This document shows positions 46,512-58,054 of a DNA stretch of 64,000 bases, piece by piece (within the stretch, counting starts at the first letter, position 1; the number at the start of each line of letters is the position of its first letter). Both the position numbers and the translations under genes were made by a program. Origin of the DNA: Diadema setosum (lineage: Eukaryota; Echinodermata; Echinoidea; Diadematoida; Diadematidae); assembly GCA_033980235.1 (NCBI GenBank), contig CM067064.1, forward strand, positions 6,748,501-6,812,500, in the 5' to 3' direction. The notes below the pieces were generated by a model that had not been told where the DNA came from, did not search any database, and saw nothing but the letters and a program-made list of their open reading frames with translations.

Positions 46512-46664
46512 ATATTAGCTAGATTAGAGTGTTTAAAACGAAAGTCTCCAGCAAATGATATATATCCATGAAACCTCTGAACTCTTTCGACCGATGTCAG
46601 CGCTATTGTGTAGGTCTATGTGTAATGTTGTTTTTATGTTTTGAAGTGAGTAGAAATAACATCT

Positions 46665-46823
46665 GGGGGGTGTTTCATCAACGCTTGTCAGCGCCGACCA
46701 CTGTCGGCGCTGACCAATTTCAGCAAAATCCTTGGTTTTGATTGGCTGAGATGCTCTAGTCACTGACTGTTACTATGGTGATTCAATTTGTCAGCGCCGA
46801 CAAACGTTGATGAAACACCCCCC
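46665..46823. mobile_element. About 159-bp MITE with GGGGGGTGTTTCATCAACG ends
   Basis: The left GGGTGTTTCATCAACGC..TGTCAGCGCCGAC is the inverse of the right GTCAGCGCCGAC..GTTGATGAAACACCC. An inner GTCAGCGCCGAC/GTCGGCGCTGAC repeat adds a second dyad. A similar end word (ATGAAACACCCCCC) occurs at 62154. Confidence 0.8.
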
Positions 46824-47216
46824 TGGAGTATAAAAAAGGAGAAACATGTAATTTGTTGGACCTAACGTTACAGTGTAATTATAAGGCTAGAAAAACTGCA
46901 AACTACTGTACCATGTAAACTCATTTGGAATCACCCCTCCCCTTGACCGAAAGATCGGTCTGTATCTGGTCGTCGGGGAAATGTTCCGCGGAGACTGCGT
47001 CTGGCTTCACGGATCCCCTCCGGAGGAGAGCGATAACATCAAAAAATAAAAGACTCCTCCGGACAGACGGATCTTTCTGTCTACCCTCCCCCTTGAAGTA
47101 GTAAATATCTATTAAGTCAAAGCTATATAACTGTGACAAGCCCCAACGCGAAGCTCCTACAGTATACAAAGTGTAACTGTGTACAAGGAGCGCCCCGGGG
47201 TTAAGTCAAAGCTAGC

Positions 47217-47475
47217 ACTTAAAGACATATAATTTACCATTTGTATGCAGATAAAACAAAAACCCAGCATTAGTACTTTAGAATAGTTCTAAAATGTGAG
47301 TTAGGGATAGAAACAACCACTGTAAAAATTTGAATTTGTAAAATTCATAAAAATATACAAAATGCGAACAATAGTTATAATAAAAATGTTCCCAGACTAA
47401 ACCGTCTACAGTTATGGTTTATTGAGAAAAATGCAGATTATCTCCTTATATTTTAGGCTTTATCGTTGTAACTTA
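47217..47475. mobile_element. Truncated copy of the TTAA/GTGAGTTAGGG element
   Basis: Collinear with 47579-47945 from its left end (AAACAAAAACCCAGCATTAG, then AAATGTGAGTTAGGGATAG, then TAAACCGTCTACAGTTATGG), but it stops after ATTTTAGGCTTTATCG. Confidence 0.65.
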
Positions 47476-47578
47476 GATTTCACTTGTAGGCCTAAACATC
47501 CGAGTACTTCACCTTTCCGCATTGCTGAGATGTTACTTGATACAGCCACTACATTTAGGCTGTATCTGTGACCCAGAA

Positions 47579-47945
47579 TTAAAGGCATAATTTAGCATTT
47601 GCAGATGAAACAAAAACCCAGTATTAGTGCTTCTAAATAGTTCTAAAATGTGAGTTAGGGCTAGAAACAACCACTGTAAAAATTTGAATCCGTAAAATTG
47701 ATGGTAAGTGTTATTAAATACACAAAATGTGAACAATAGTTAAAATAAAAATGTTTCCAGATTAAACCGTCTACAGTTACGGTTTATTGAGAAAAACACT
47801 TATATCTCCATATATTTTAGGCTTTATTGTGAATATTTTATATGGTAGGATGTTTTGTGATACAACAGACCTACACATATGCATCAAATGTGATATCTTG
47901 AAAATTTTTGAAATCACTGCTCCCAAAGGTAAACTGAACCTTTAA
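47579..47945. mobile_element. 367-bp TTAA-bordered element
   Basis: Starts TTAAAGGCATAATTTAGC and ends GGTAAACTGAACCTTTAA, so its short ends are inverted. The inverse-oriented copy at 48320-48788 has the same order of internal phrases. Confidence 0.7.
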
Positions 47946-48319
47946 AGCTTTCCAAGTCTTCCTTTGAATACTCATGAAACTTAATAGACTTCCCAAAAAG
48001 TGACAGAATATAATCAGCAAGTTGATTGTTTTCACTCTCATGGAAGAAAAAAGAAGGCATGCAATTGCTCCAAGTTTTATTTTCCTCTACAAAAATGGCA
48101 AGACAGCCATTATGTAGTGAGAAAATTTATAGTAAAGTTGTAGGTTTTGGTTTACAGTAGATGAAGTAAGACTGTGTGGAAGCATGTGTATGGTATAACA
48201 GTCTAAAGCAAAGAGAAGGAAGGAAAAAGAGAAAGGAAATGAATTTCCGCTTACCTAATCTGGATGCTTAAAACCAAATAAGGGTGTCATAATTGTTTTG
48301 GAATGAACTGTGCCAGCGT

Positions 48320-48788
48320 TTAAAGGTCCTGTTTACCTTTGGAAGCAGTGATTTAGAAAATGTTCGAGATATCACTTTTGGTGCATGGTGTAGGTCAGTT
48401 GTATCACAAAACATCCTACCATATAAAGTTGTTTTTGTAAAGCCTTAAATATAAGGAGATATGACCATCTTTCTCATTAAACCTTAACTGTAGACAGTTA
48501 AGTCTGGAAAAAAGATTATCACAACTATTGTTTACATTTTGTATATTTAACAATACCGGTACTTAACCCGTTGAGAACAGACTGATTTTGCTACAACACG
48601 CATTTCCCATAGACACCGGCCCGAGTATACTCGGGACTCGTCCTCAACGGGTTAACATTGATTATACTGCTTCAAATTTTTATAAACACAGGTTGGTTGT
48701 TTTTATCCCTAACTCACATTTTAGAACTTTTTTGAAGCACTAAGGCTGGGTTTTTGCTTCATCTGCAAGTGGTAAATTATGCCTTTAA
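48320..48788. mobile_element. TTAA-bordered element, inverted copy carrying a nested 93-bp MITE
   Basis: Starts TTAAAGGTCCTGTTTACC and ends AATTATGCCTTTAA. Without the 93-bp MITE at 48563-48655 its length agrees with the copy at 47579. Confidence 0.7.
48563..48655. mobile_element. 93-bp TTAA-bordered MITE, copy 3 (nested, inverted orientation)
   Basis: Starts TTAACCCGTTGAGAACAGAC and ends GAGTATACTC..GTCCTCAACGGGTTAA. Internal order is reversed relative to copies 1 and 2. It interrupts the element at 48320-48788, so it is the younger insertion. Confidence 0.8.
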
Positions 48789-49017
48789 TGGTGGCATGCA
48801 TGCATATACATGTACATGTATGTGAGATCAAATGAAAGTGACCAGTGTTGTGTATTTGACTGCACAATTAGATATAGGCTTTATTACAGTAAGCTCCATT
48901 TTAAATGTAAATTCTGTATGTAGTTTTATACGAGTACATTTACAAATTACAAAAGTCAGTTGCACCATTCCATCTACATGCATGAGTTAAAGGAAACCAA
49001 AGCCCAAATAAACATAG

Positions 49018-49475
49018 TACAGTATGTCCCAAAAAAATTACAATCAGACTTTTGCATTGATAACACCCAATATGATTAAACTGTCTAAATGCTACTTCAG
49101 GGTCTTAAAATGTAACATTTTAGCTCTATTTTGCAGAAAACCCCATTCAATTTTGTTAAGCAGTCACAGAGAAATGTGGATTGTTGTAAAGCATGTCGTG
49201 AGTCTGATTCTTCCAAGTTTAGCACTTTGATGTTCTTGTGTGTAAATACAATAGACAGAACTTGGAGGGAAGAGATTCCTGACATCCTCTACAAAATTCC
49301 TCATTTCTCTTTGACCACTGAAGCAAATCGAATGGGTTTTTCTGTAAGATGTGGGCAATGAGTTATAGTTTCATACCCTGAATTTATATAGATTGATTCA
49401 CTATCTTTAAAGATATATCTTTGTGGAGGGTCCCACTGTAATTTTTTTTTTTTTTTTTTTTGGGGGGGACATGTA
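49018..49475. mobile_element. Tc1/mariner-like MITE, copy 1
   Basis: TA followed by CAGTATGTCCCAAAAAAATT, ending ATTTTTTTTT..GGGGGGGACATG-TA. TA borders and CAGT-type ends suggest the Tc1/mariner class. An inverted second copy is at 50134-50608. Confidence 0.6.
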
Positions 49476-49763
49476 TACAGTTGAGTCAAAGGAGGACTAT
49501 TAGTAGAACACATTGCTGAAAATTTGAGGAAAATTGGACAATCTGTTCAAAAAAATATTGATTTTTAAAGTTTCTGGGCCGTCATTGCTGGATAAAGAAA
49601 CTAAACATTGTACCCGCACTTCACTTCACGACATTACGACAACAAAATGAAGAAAATAGATGGGAAGCTCAACATACACTTTGTATTTCCACTGTTGTAG
49701 CATAATAAAAAGATCACTTGACATACAGTGTACCTCTTTCAGAAAGCAGGTGGAATAAAAAGT

Positions 49764-49768
<5 letters not shown>

Positions 49769-49795
<27 letters not shown>
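49769..49795. repeat. (TA)n microsatellite
   Basis: Uninterrupted alternating run. Confidence 0.85.
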
Positions 49796-49797
<2 letters not shown>

Positions 49798-50133
49798 TAA
49801 TTATATATCATGTCATTAACAGATCAATGAAAATGTGTATTTTTCATGAGAAATTACCAGCAGATTTTTTGAAATTCTCATATTTTCTTTACAAATTGGT
49901 GTCCAAAATGACTTAATGAACTTAAGAAGTCTTCTTATCCAGCAGTGACAGCACTGAAACTTTAAAAATTCATAACTTTTGAATCGAATGTCCAATTTTC
50001 TGTAAACTTTCACTGATGTGTCTTATATTGCTGTTGTCACTCAATCCACATTAATTTTTGGGCTTTGCTGTCCTTAAACTCCTTCACTACTGAGAAATGC
50101 GTACGTACAATTTGTCACATACATTGTATGCTG

Positions 50134-50608
50134 TACGTCCCCCAAAAAAATTACAACGGGACCTTCTGCAATGATAACTTTAAAAATAGCAAATCAATCC
50201 AAATACAATTTCAGGGTATGAAACTATAACTCATTGCCCACATCTTACAGAAAACCCCATTCGATTTGATTTAGTGGTTAAAGAGAAATGAGGAATTTTG
50301 TAGAGCATGTCAGGAATCTCTTCCCTCCAAGTTCTGTCCATTGTGTTCACAGTCCAAGAGCATCCAAGTGCTAAACTTGGAAGAATCAGACTCATGACAT
50401 GCTTTACAACAAGCCACATTTCTCTGTGATCGTGTAACCACATTGAATGGAGTTTTCTGCAAAATAGAGCTAAGATGTTATATTTTAAGACCCTGAAGTA
50501 GCATTTAGACAGTTTAAATATTCAGGTTGGGAGTTTTCAATGCGAATATCCAATTGTAATTTTTTTTTTTTTTTTTTTTTTTTTTGGGGGGGGGGGGGAC
50601 ATACTGTA
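50134..50608. mobile_element. Tc1/mariner-like MITE, copy 2 (inverted)
   Basis: Starts TACGTCCCCCAAAAAAATTA and ends in a long T run, a G run and ACATA. Read inverted, it is collinear with 49018-49475 (CTTCAGGGTCTTAAAAT, GTTGTAAAGCATGTC, GAGTCTGATTCTTCCAAG). Confidence 0.6.
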
Positions 50609-50617
50609 CAGTGGATA

Positions 50618-51480
50618 ATTTCAAGTTCGGTGCTAGTGCTAGAGCTATCTCAGCACTAGCACTGGCAATGAAACCGAACTTGAAATCAGACGGTTTTGGG
50701 AGGTTTACCTAAAAAATTATGACATATTTCCAGGTGCTGCGGGTGCTGTGCTCCGTGTTGAATGTCGTCTGCTGAATCAAGCTCCGCCATTTGTGTTAGC
50801 GATTTACGTGCTTTTCCCAATTGACTAACACTAGCCCATGGGGATTATCATGTTCTTCATTTCAAGTTCGGTGCTGGCGTTAGGGTTGCCGCCATGCAAG
50901 ACCCACATTCACTTCCATAATAGATGCATGTTTTATGTGCAAAGTCCATGCTAATGCAGTGGTCGCCCTAAAGAACATGAACATGAAATCTGAGCCTGGG
51001 AGCAAAATAAAGATAGTTGTGTTTTAAAGAACGGATGAAATTTGTGGCTCATTAAGTGTCTAAAACTAAGCAGTCATGGCTACATGCTGTACATCTTTTG
51101 AAATTTGACTTGAACCATGCGCCGGCCATCTCTTTTTTCACGCAGTGCTGTGATTCCAACACCTGATGCTGGTGATCCATACTTTTGATTCGTATCGCCT
51201 CGTTAATCTTAGTTTGTAAGCCATGTGTGGTGTTTTTTTCTCCTTTTTTTTTTTTTTTTGATTTACTGCACTTTTGTATTCAATTTTGTATGTACTGTTT
51301 TTTGTATTGTTTATATGCAGGGCCCCTTTGTAAATTTTTTTTTTTTTTAACTGAAAGGGCTACCCTGTGAAAATAAAACAAAATGAATTGATAAAAATGA
51401 ATAAATCTGACCGACAGTGTTGGAGCTCAATTTAAGGCTGAATTATTTGGGAGCTATTGCACTAGCACTGAACTTGAAAT
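50618..51480. mobile_element. 863-bp element with ATTTCAAGTTCGGTGCTAG ends
   Basis: The left ATTTCAAGTTCGGTGCTAG and the right, read inverted (ATTTCAAGTTCAGTGCTAG), agree over 22 bases with one change. Additional inner copies of the end word lie at 50660-50690 (inverted) and 50857. No recognisable coding region. Confidence 0.6.
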
Positions 51481-51499
51481 CACCCTGTGCAGATGTCAT

Positions 51500-52090
51500 T
51501 CGTTTTGTTGGCTTTTTTTCTTTAGATTCAGAATGGGGCATCATTTCACACGTTGCTGGTATTACAATGTATGGAATATATGCCATTACTCTTTTGAGAA
51601 GTGATGTGCACGTGTACTGTAACAAATCGACATATCTTTCTGACATTGACGTTGTTTCTATTATTGATTGGTTTCTATTGTACAATTTTACAATAGTGTA
51701 TTCAAGTTTAATGAATACTTTGGTCACAAAGAAACTTTTGGCAACCAGAATGTTTTTTTTTTTTTTTTCGAGGCATCTCAGAAGCATATTTTTCAAAGCA
51801 AAGGTAATCAGCACTAAGATTTCCCTTTGTTCACATCAAGTACATAGGTGCAGCTGCCCAAGGCTATAGGAAAATGTGGGAAACATCCATGTATGATTTG
51901 AAGAGACCGCAATAACTGGCCTATTGGACTGTAACCAAAGCACTGGCTTAATGATGTGCCTTTGTCAGGGGCAATAACTGTGAATGCATGTCATTGCTTG
52001 ATCCCTTGCTACTTTGACGGTTGCCAGACAAACATCTATTCTTCAAATTATTACATTGTATATCATTCCATTTGCCAATTTACTCAAATT
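51500..52090. other. Gene-free segment
   Basis: A 150-codon plus-strand frame (51417-51869) and a 123-codon minus-strand frame overlap here; both run through AT-rich DNA with a T-run and show no family features. Nothing else is visible. Confidence 0.35.
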
Positions 52091-52099
52091 TTGTTTTTA

Positions 52100-52980
52100 A
52101 TGCCTCCGCCACGAAGTGTCGCCGGAGGCATTATGTTTTCGGGTTGGTATGTATGCATGAGTGGGCGAAGTTGTGCCTATCAACTGTTGGGTGAACATGC
52201 TCAAGGTCAAAGGTCGAAAGGTCAAGGTCAAATGCTCAAAATTTCACTATTTCCCCCATATTTATGCAGTGCCTGAAGGTTTTTCTTGAAACTTGGTGTA
52301 TACATGTAATACCATATAGAGATTCTTCAGAGAGAGTTTTGAGTCTTGATGTCAAAGGTCAAAGGTCACAGAGGTCAAGTGAAAATGTTAAAATTTTACG
52401 TTTTCCTCCATATTTTGGAATATGGTTCAAGGTATCTTCATGGAACTAAGTACATATGTATGTACATGTACTAGCTAACTAGGAGTGATTTTCTAGGGAA
52501 TTTGGGGGTCGTGGGTCAAAGGTCAGGGCTCAAAGGAGAGGTCAACACCTCAAAATTTCACTTTTTCCCTCATACATGTATTTATGCAATAAATACTTGC
52601 CAGATACAGTGTATTTCTTATAACTTGATATCGTACCCGATAGAGATTCTCTGGGAAGTTTCTTGCCAAAAGGTCAAGTGAAAGTGCTGAATTTCACTTC
52701 TTCCTTCATATCTCGAAGTGACTCAGGGTAGGTATCATCACGAAACTTAGTACATATTTATGTACAGTATGTTCTACTGACAGTGATTCTCTTGGGAATT
52801 TTAGGGTCATAGTCAGAAGTCCAGGGTCGAGGGCCAAGTTCAAATGCAAAAATTTTACTATTTGATACTGAAATTGCACTTTTTCTCCATACAGTGTACC
52901 TTGAAAGTTACTCAATGCATAGACTTATAAAAGGGTCAAAAGTCAAGTAAAAATCCAAATACATACCTGCACTCTATAGG
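52100..52980. repeat. Dispersed repeat starting GCCTCCGCCACGAAGTG, with many AGGTCA words
   Basis: Begins with a hairpin (CCTCCGCCACGAAG..CGCCGGAGGCATTATG) that I recall as common in marine invertebrate genomes. It then holds three or four divergent tandem blocks of about 220 bp, each containing GGTCAAAGGTCA-like words, 'TTTCACTTTTTCCCTCATA' and 'AACTTAGTACATATGTATG'-like phrases. Confidence 0.6.
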
Positions 52981-52989
52981 CAGTATAGC

Positions 52990-54117
52990 CATCCATCCAA
53001 TAAAACCTAGTTTAAGGAAAGTTAACATTCAACACATTTGTGACAAACCTGTCATTTTGATATTTTGCCAATAATGTGAAACTGTCTTCACACATTGTCA
53101 AGACATTGTACTGATGCTATAGACCTGTTAGGAGAACCGTGCATTACAAATATGTCGGAGGCATACCATTCGCCATATAGTGACATTTCTAGTTTTTCTC
53201 AACCATACTAAAAAAAAAACCCCAAAACACACACAACAAATCAGACAAATATGACATACACCTGTACATTGTATTACACTACAGTTGATTTTCGGACTGA
53301 CAAATTTAATACAGATACCAGAAAAAAGAAAATAAGGAAGTGGAATACCAAGATTGTTCTGCATTTTTCATCTCAATACTAAATTATGATCAGTGTTTTA
53401 GCAGAAAAAAAAATATGTATAATTGTAATGAATGTATTCCTGCAAATTAACGTAGCATGCTAAGCCCATGTGGGGTAGAAGAGCCTCAAGAATTTTCAGG
53501 CAGACATGGTGCTCAAGGGCAAGGAATAAAGCCGTCAATTGCTGATTCTCAAAGTCTGGTGTCACTGCATGATGATACGTGTGACCTAACTGCCGATTCC
53601 CACCATCTTTTCCTCAGGCCCATAACAGTAATATCTTGTCTGTACACCCGCTGGCAGCAAGAGACATGGTCTTAGCATAACAATGTTAAAATCCCCTCCC
53701 CCCCCCCCCCACATCTCAAGACAGCATATTCACTCCGTAACAGTTTGATGGGACTACTGCCTACATCTAGGCTTTGATGCTTTCCCAGTAGAGGGATAAA
53801 AAGAATGTCCGACTTACAGTGTACACGTGTAGCTCTCTCCAACTGATCTCATACCAGTGGAGGTGCTGGTACCAGTTGAAAATTACTTGGGATGTAATGA
53901 GGTGGTGTCCAGACACAGTTTTGGGGATTGGCAGATGGTGTGCACGTGCTACGTAGGTACATTCAAAATGTCTGTGCACCAAACAAATCTGCTGGTACCA
54001 TGTTTGTCAGCCAAAGTGGGGTTCAAAAATTAAACTTTGTACTCAATTTGTTCACCTCTTGCTTATTAGAGCTTGAACCATTGAGTCCTGTTTCAAGACT
54101 GGACATAACAACCAGTG

Positions 54118-54149
<32 letters not shown>

Positions 54150-55200
54150 GGCATGTAAAATCCCAGACCGTATATAAATATTGTACATGCTGTTTTCAAG
54201 GTTGGTAGGCTTATCTATACCATGTCATGAAGCGTACCTATACCCTGGAAATCAAGTTTGTGTACAGCCATAATTCACACATCTGGGGTAGCCCATGAAA
54301 GTATAATTGTACATGTATATTTTAATAAATCAGATCATATCTCTCTAACAATTGGGCAATTAATTGTGCTCTGCTGGTTTAAATTCTGCTCTGTAAGTGC
54401 TGATACTGATGTGTACGCATTCTACTTTAGCTATATAGCATGACCATTCGATTGAAAGAATATGGTAATCAGCTAATCTATTTCAAGTAGTTTTTTTTAA
54501 TACTTTTTTAAGTGTACATTTAAACCTCAATAAATAAAAATCAGAGTGACAAAAAATTCTATATTTTGCAGAGGGCATGTTTCAAGTATATACTACATAA
54601 TAATCAATAATAACAAACATAATAGTCAAGGAATTAGTACACTATGAAATGATTCCAGAGTACTGTCAGGAAAACAAATTCAAGGAAACATATCAATTTA
54701 TGCACCTTGGTGTCAGCATTTGAAAAGAGCTGTTTGACTTCTAGGCGAGTTATTGCGCATTTTAATAGAAACCTACAAAATGTACCAGGAGAAGAATACC
54801 TGATACAAATGTTCTGAAAAGAAGTGAGTTTACAAAATTTGAATTCTAGGTGTTCAGAATTTGACAGCAATATCATAGTAATCAATGAATGCACTGACAT
54901 ATTCTCTCTAATTTGGGACAATGAATAAAAGCATAGCAAACTTTGTTTTCAATACTCCTGCATGCTTAGAAGGATGATGTTTTCTGTGTAAACAGGGCCA
55001 GATGACACTATTCAATGTGTCTTACTTTCAGCACATATTGACATAGTGTGCAACAGATTGCATACTCTTTTTTTTTTTTTTTTTAATGGGTCACTTTCTT
55101 CAACTATTAGTAGACACAATAATTAATATCCGGTACCTTTTTTTTTCAGCTTGGATTTTTTTCCCCCAACCAAACAGTGGCTTTAACTCTTGTAGAGTGA
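52990..55200. other. Gene-free segment
   Basis: No exon or complete repeat was recognised. Contains a C-run at 53696-53710, T-runs at 54118-54143 and 55070-55084, and AT-rich DNA. Confidence 0.35.
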
Positions 55201-55205
55201 ATGCA

Positions 55206-55599
55206 TTAAAGGGATCGTATAGTTTTGGTTGAGACCTAATTTCAGGTTTCTAACATTTTTTGGAGAGATAATGAGAAACCTCTTATGAAATATGAAAGAG
55301 CATGTAATTCTATGAGGAATTCAACATTTATTTGATGAAAATTGGTTTTGAAATGGCTGAGATATCCAAAACATAGCGATTGTAATAAAATATGGGACCC
55401 ACAGTTTATTACAATTGCTTTGTATTACTTTGTTTTTTGTATTTCAGTCATTCCAAACCCAATTTTCATCAAATAAACTTTAAATTCCTCTTAAGATGGT
55501 ACAGTATGCTCTGTACTATATCATAAGTGTTTTCTTGGTATCTTACAAAAAATTAAAAGCCCAATTCTCATCTCCACATATACAGTACCATCCCTTTAA
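55206..55599. mobile_element. 394-bp TTAAAGGGAT foldback element, copy A
   Basis: Begins TTAAAGGGATCGTATAGTTT and ends CAGTACCATCCCTTTAA. The long arms are inverted (AAATTGGTTTTGAAATGGCT-like left, CCAAACCCAATTTTCATC right). The family has four copies upstream of or inside the SLC26 gene. Confidence 0.75.
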
Positions 55600-56444
55600 A
55601 ATCACCCATCCATACTGGGAAATATCAAACGTGTGGTTGATGGGGAGATAGTTCAAAGGTATCAGAGCATAACCCATTCTTTTGTGTGTGCAGTGCAGTG
55701 TGAAAGGCACTTGTGTGAAGAGCATTGTATAAAAACCATACTGTTTTGTGGCCTTGTGATGTCTGTTGAATGCAATTGATTGTTCCTATTACTTGTAGCG
55801 GTATAGTCTTTGTATGAGTAGTGTTTGCATTGCATTCAATGGTCAGTTGACATATTTATTGATTGCAGTTATTAGAGAAAGTAATCATGAGCCTTTATAA
55901 TAATCGGTCGACATGAACATTTGCTCCTGCAACAATTACCCCATTCTTATTTTCTCCAAGGAGATAGGGTGGTTAAGGGTTATGTTTGTGTGTAGAAATT
56001 GAATATGCTTGGCTTTATGATATGATATATTTCATGGGAACAATTGTCACAAGAGCATATGTCATGGAACCATTAAAACCATTTTTAGTATTTGGTTGTT
56101 GATTGTAAAGTACAATTACTGTTAATTTGATGACTAACGTCTTTTAGGACTAAAGTTTGTCATTAAAAAACATTATAGGTACAGGATTGTAGCATTCTTG
56201 TATGACATATGTAACTCCATCAAAATTTGTGTCACAAAGATTTCTCTAGAAAGTAAAAAGACTTAGTTCCCGTTTCCTCTATTGATCCACAGTCACTGCT
56301 ACCAACCCCTCCATTCATCCCTCCTTTGCCTCCTTGCCTGTATTAAGGTATTATTTTAGGCACTCCTTCCTTTTCTTTTTTTTTTCTTTTTTTTTTTGAA
56401 AGGTGTGTAGGGAGATGAAAAGACATTCATGAAAGTCCCATGTA

Positions 56445-56862
56445 CAGTTGAACCTCTATTATCCGGCCTCCCTTTATCCGGATCTCTCTATTATCCGGAC
56501 GCAATCTCGCCATGTTTTTTTTTATCTTTTTTTAATAATTACGGGAGGAAAGGGGGATTCCCAGCAGATACATTTCTTAATAATTATTTAGGTAAATCAT
56601 CCCAAGAATTTATAAAAGAAAATGATTTCATTCTTGCAAACACGAACCTCTATTTTGGGGTCTGTTACTGAGTGTAACAATGAAAAGGTTGCAGTATACA
56701 CATTACTACATGTGGTACTACAATGGGCTACATCAGTACATGTGTATGTACATGTATATGTAGCCTCTACATGTATAAAGCATTGAGTCTCCCGTATCCG
56801 GCCAAATCCCTTATCCGGACGAGCCCCGGTCCCGACTTGTCCGGATACGAGAGGTTCAACTG
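56445..56862. mobile_element. 418-bp pogo/Tigger-type MITE
   Basis: TA then CAGTTGAACCTCTATTATCC at the left; GGATACGAGAGGTTCAACTG then TA at the right. Repeated TTATCCGGA words follow the left terminus and TTATCCGGACGAGCCC precedes the right. The CAGTTGAACCTC/TATCCGG design is typical of Tigger-like elements. Confidence 0.8.
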
Positions 56863-56885
56863 TATTCACATGTCTCGGGAGAGGA

Positions 56886-57078
56886 TAGTCTGGCTTCCAG
56901 ACCATCTGCCTGTACTATTTTGGCATTCCATAATATCGACACCCTCTTTAATACAGTGAAAGAAGTGGCAGGTTAAGCAGGATGGTCCTGTCTTCGGCAA
57001 AGGCAGTGACTCTATTGCCATGGAGAGTGCATTTTGTGGAAGGGAATTCAGTTGGCAAAGGGTCTGGAAACCAGACTA
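56886..57078. mobile_element. 193-bp MITE with TAGTCTGG ends
   Basis: Starts TAGTCTGGCTTCCAGACC and ends GGTCTGGAAACCAGACTA. This intact copy shows the size of the element that is interrupted at 31105-31605. Confidence 0.75.
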
Positions 57079-57517
57079 AGAAGAGGAAAGTTATTCTTCC
57101 CAGGACAACTTTGTAGTTGCCTCAGAAATTGTGGGCAGTGTCCCACCAATGGCAAAACCTATACAGGGTCGACTGGCCCTACAGGGTCGACCCTAAACCA
57201 CCATTTTCTTCTACCTGTACAATGACTCAGAGAGCTGCTCTGTGGCCAAACCTCTTTTACTCCATTCCTCCCACATTTCTCTACCCCATTAATTTCTAAT
57301 TGAATTTATGGGCTACTGTATGTGTACACATGTATGCTTTAAAGTAAAGTAATGGGGCCAATTTGCCTTTATCACATTTTCATGCTACATGTACAGTAGA
57401 TCATTGTCTGTAAAGGTTAATTATTACAATTTAAAAACTAGTATTTAACATATGTTACATGTACATGTACACTTCAGACTGAACTGTGATCCAGCCACTT
57501 GTCTTTTATAGCAGAAG

Positions 57518-57519
<2 letters not shown>

Positions 57520-57581
<62 letters not shown>
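57520..57581. repeat. (TA)n microsatellite
   Basis: About 60 bases of alternating TA. Confidence 0.9.
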
Positions 57582-57586
<5 letters not shown>

Positions 57587-57789
57587 TTGTGAATGCAAAT
57601 GAAAAGATATTATGTTTCTATATTCTAATTGAGCATTATTATGACCATGACACATACATGTATAGTTCAATTTAGTATGAGTACATACATTTTGTACTTG
57701 TATTTTAGATTAATTAGTGCATTGGTGTATAAATGACATGCTGTTACAGTATTGATATTGACAGGTTATACAGCTGTAGGTATGCAACC

Positions 57790-58054
57790 TTAAAGGGATG
57801 GTATAGTCTTGGTTGAGATAGGTATTCAGGTTTTAACTTTTTGCAAGATATAATAGAAGAGAAATGAAAAATATACTTGATGAACATTTTGGAAGTGGCT
57901 GGTAGATATATCAAACAAACAAACAAACAAACAAACAAAAGTGGTCCTAATAGAAGGTATGCTCTTTGATATTTTATATAAGTGGTTTCTAATTATCTCT
58001 CAGGAAGTAAAAACCTGAATTCCCATATCAATCAAAACTAAACAATCCCTTTAA
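57790..58054. mobile_element. 265-bp TTAAAGGGAT foldback element, copy B (short)
   Basis: Starts TTAAAGGGATGGTATAGTCT and ends AAACAATCCCTTTAA. The central part is shortened and holds an (AAAC)n run at 57915-57938. Confidence 0.7.

Larger units (their letters stand above)
48987..50077. mobile_element. 1.09-kb TTAA-bordered element containing a nested Tc1-like MITE
   Basis: Left end TTAAAGGAAACCAAAGCCCA, right end (inverted) TTAAGGACAGCAAAGCCCA. The element at 49018-49475 lies inside it close to the left end. Part of the interior (AAATTCATAACTTTTGAAT...) recurs near 24690-24760 in a PSMD10 intron. Confidence 0.6.

Noticed and set aside
51417..51869. 150-codon plus-strand open frame, the longest simple frame outside repeats
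   Set aside because: It overlaps a long frame on the other strand, runs through a T homopolymer, begins within a TIR element and has no family features.
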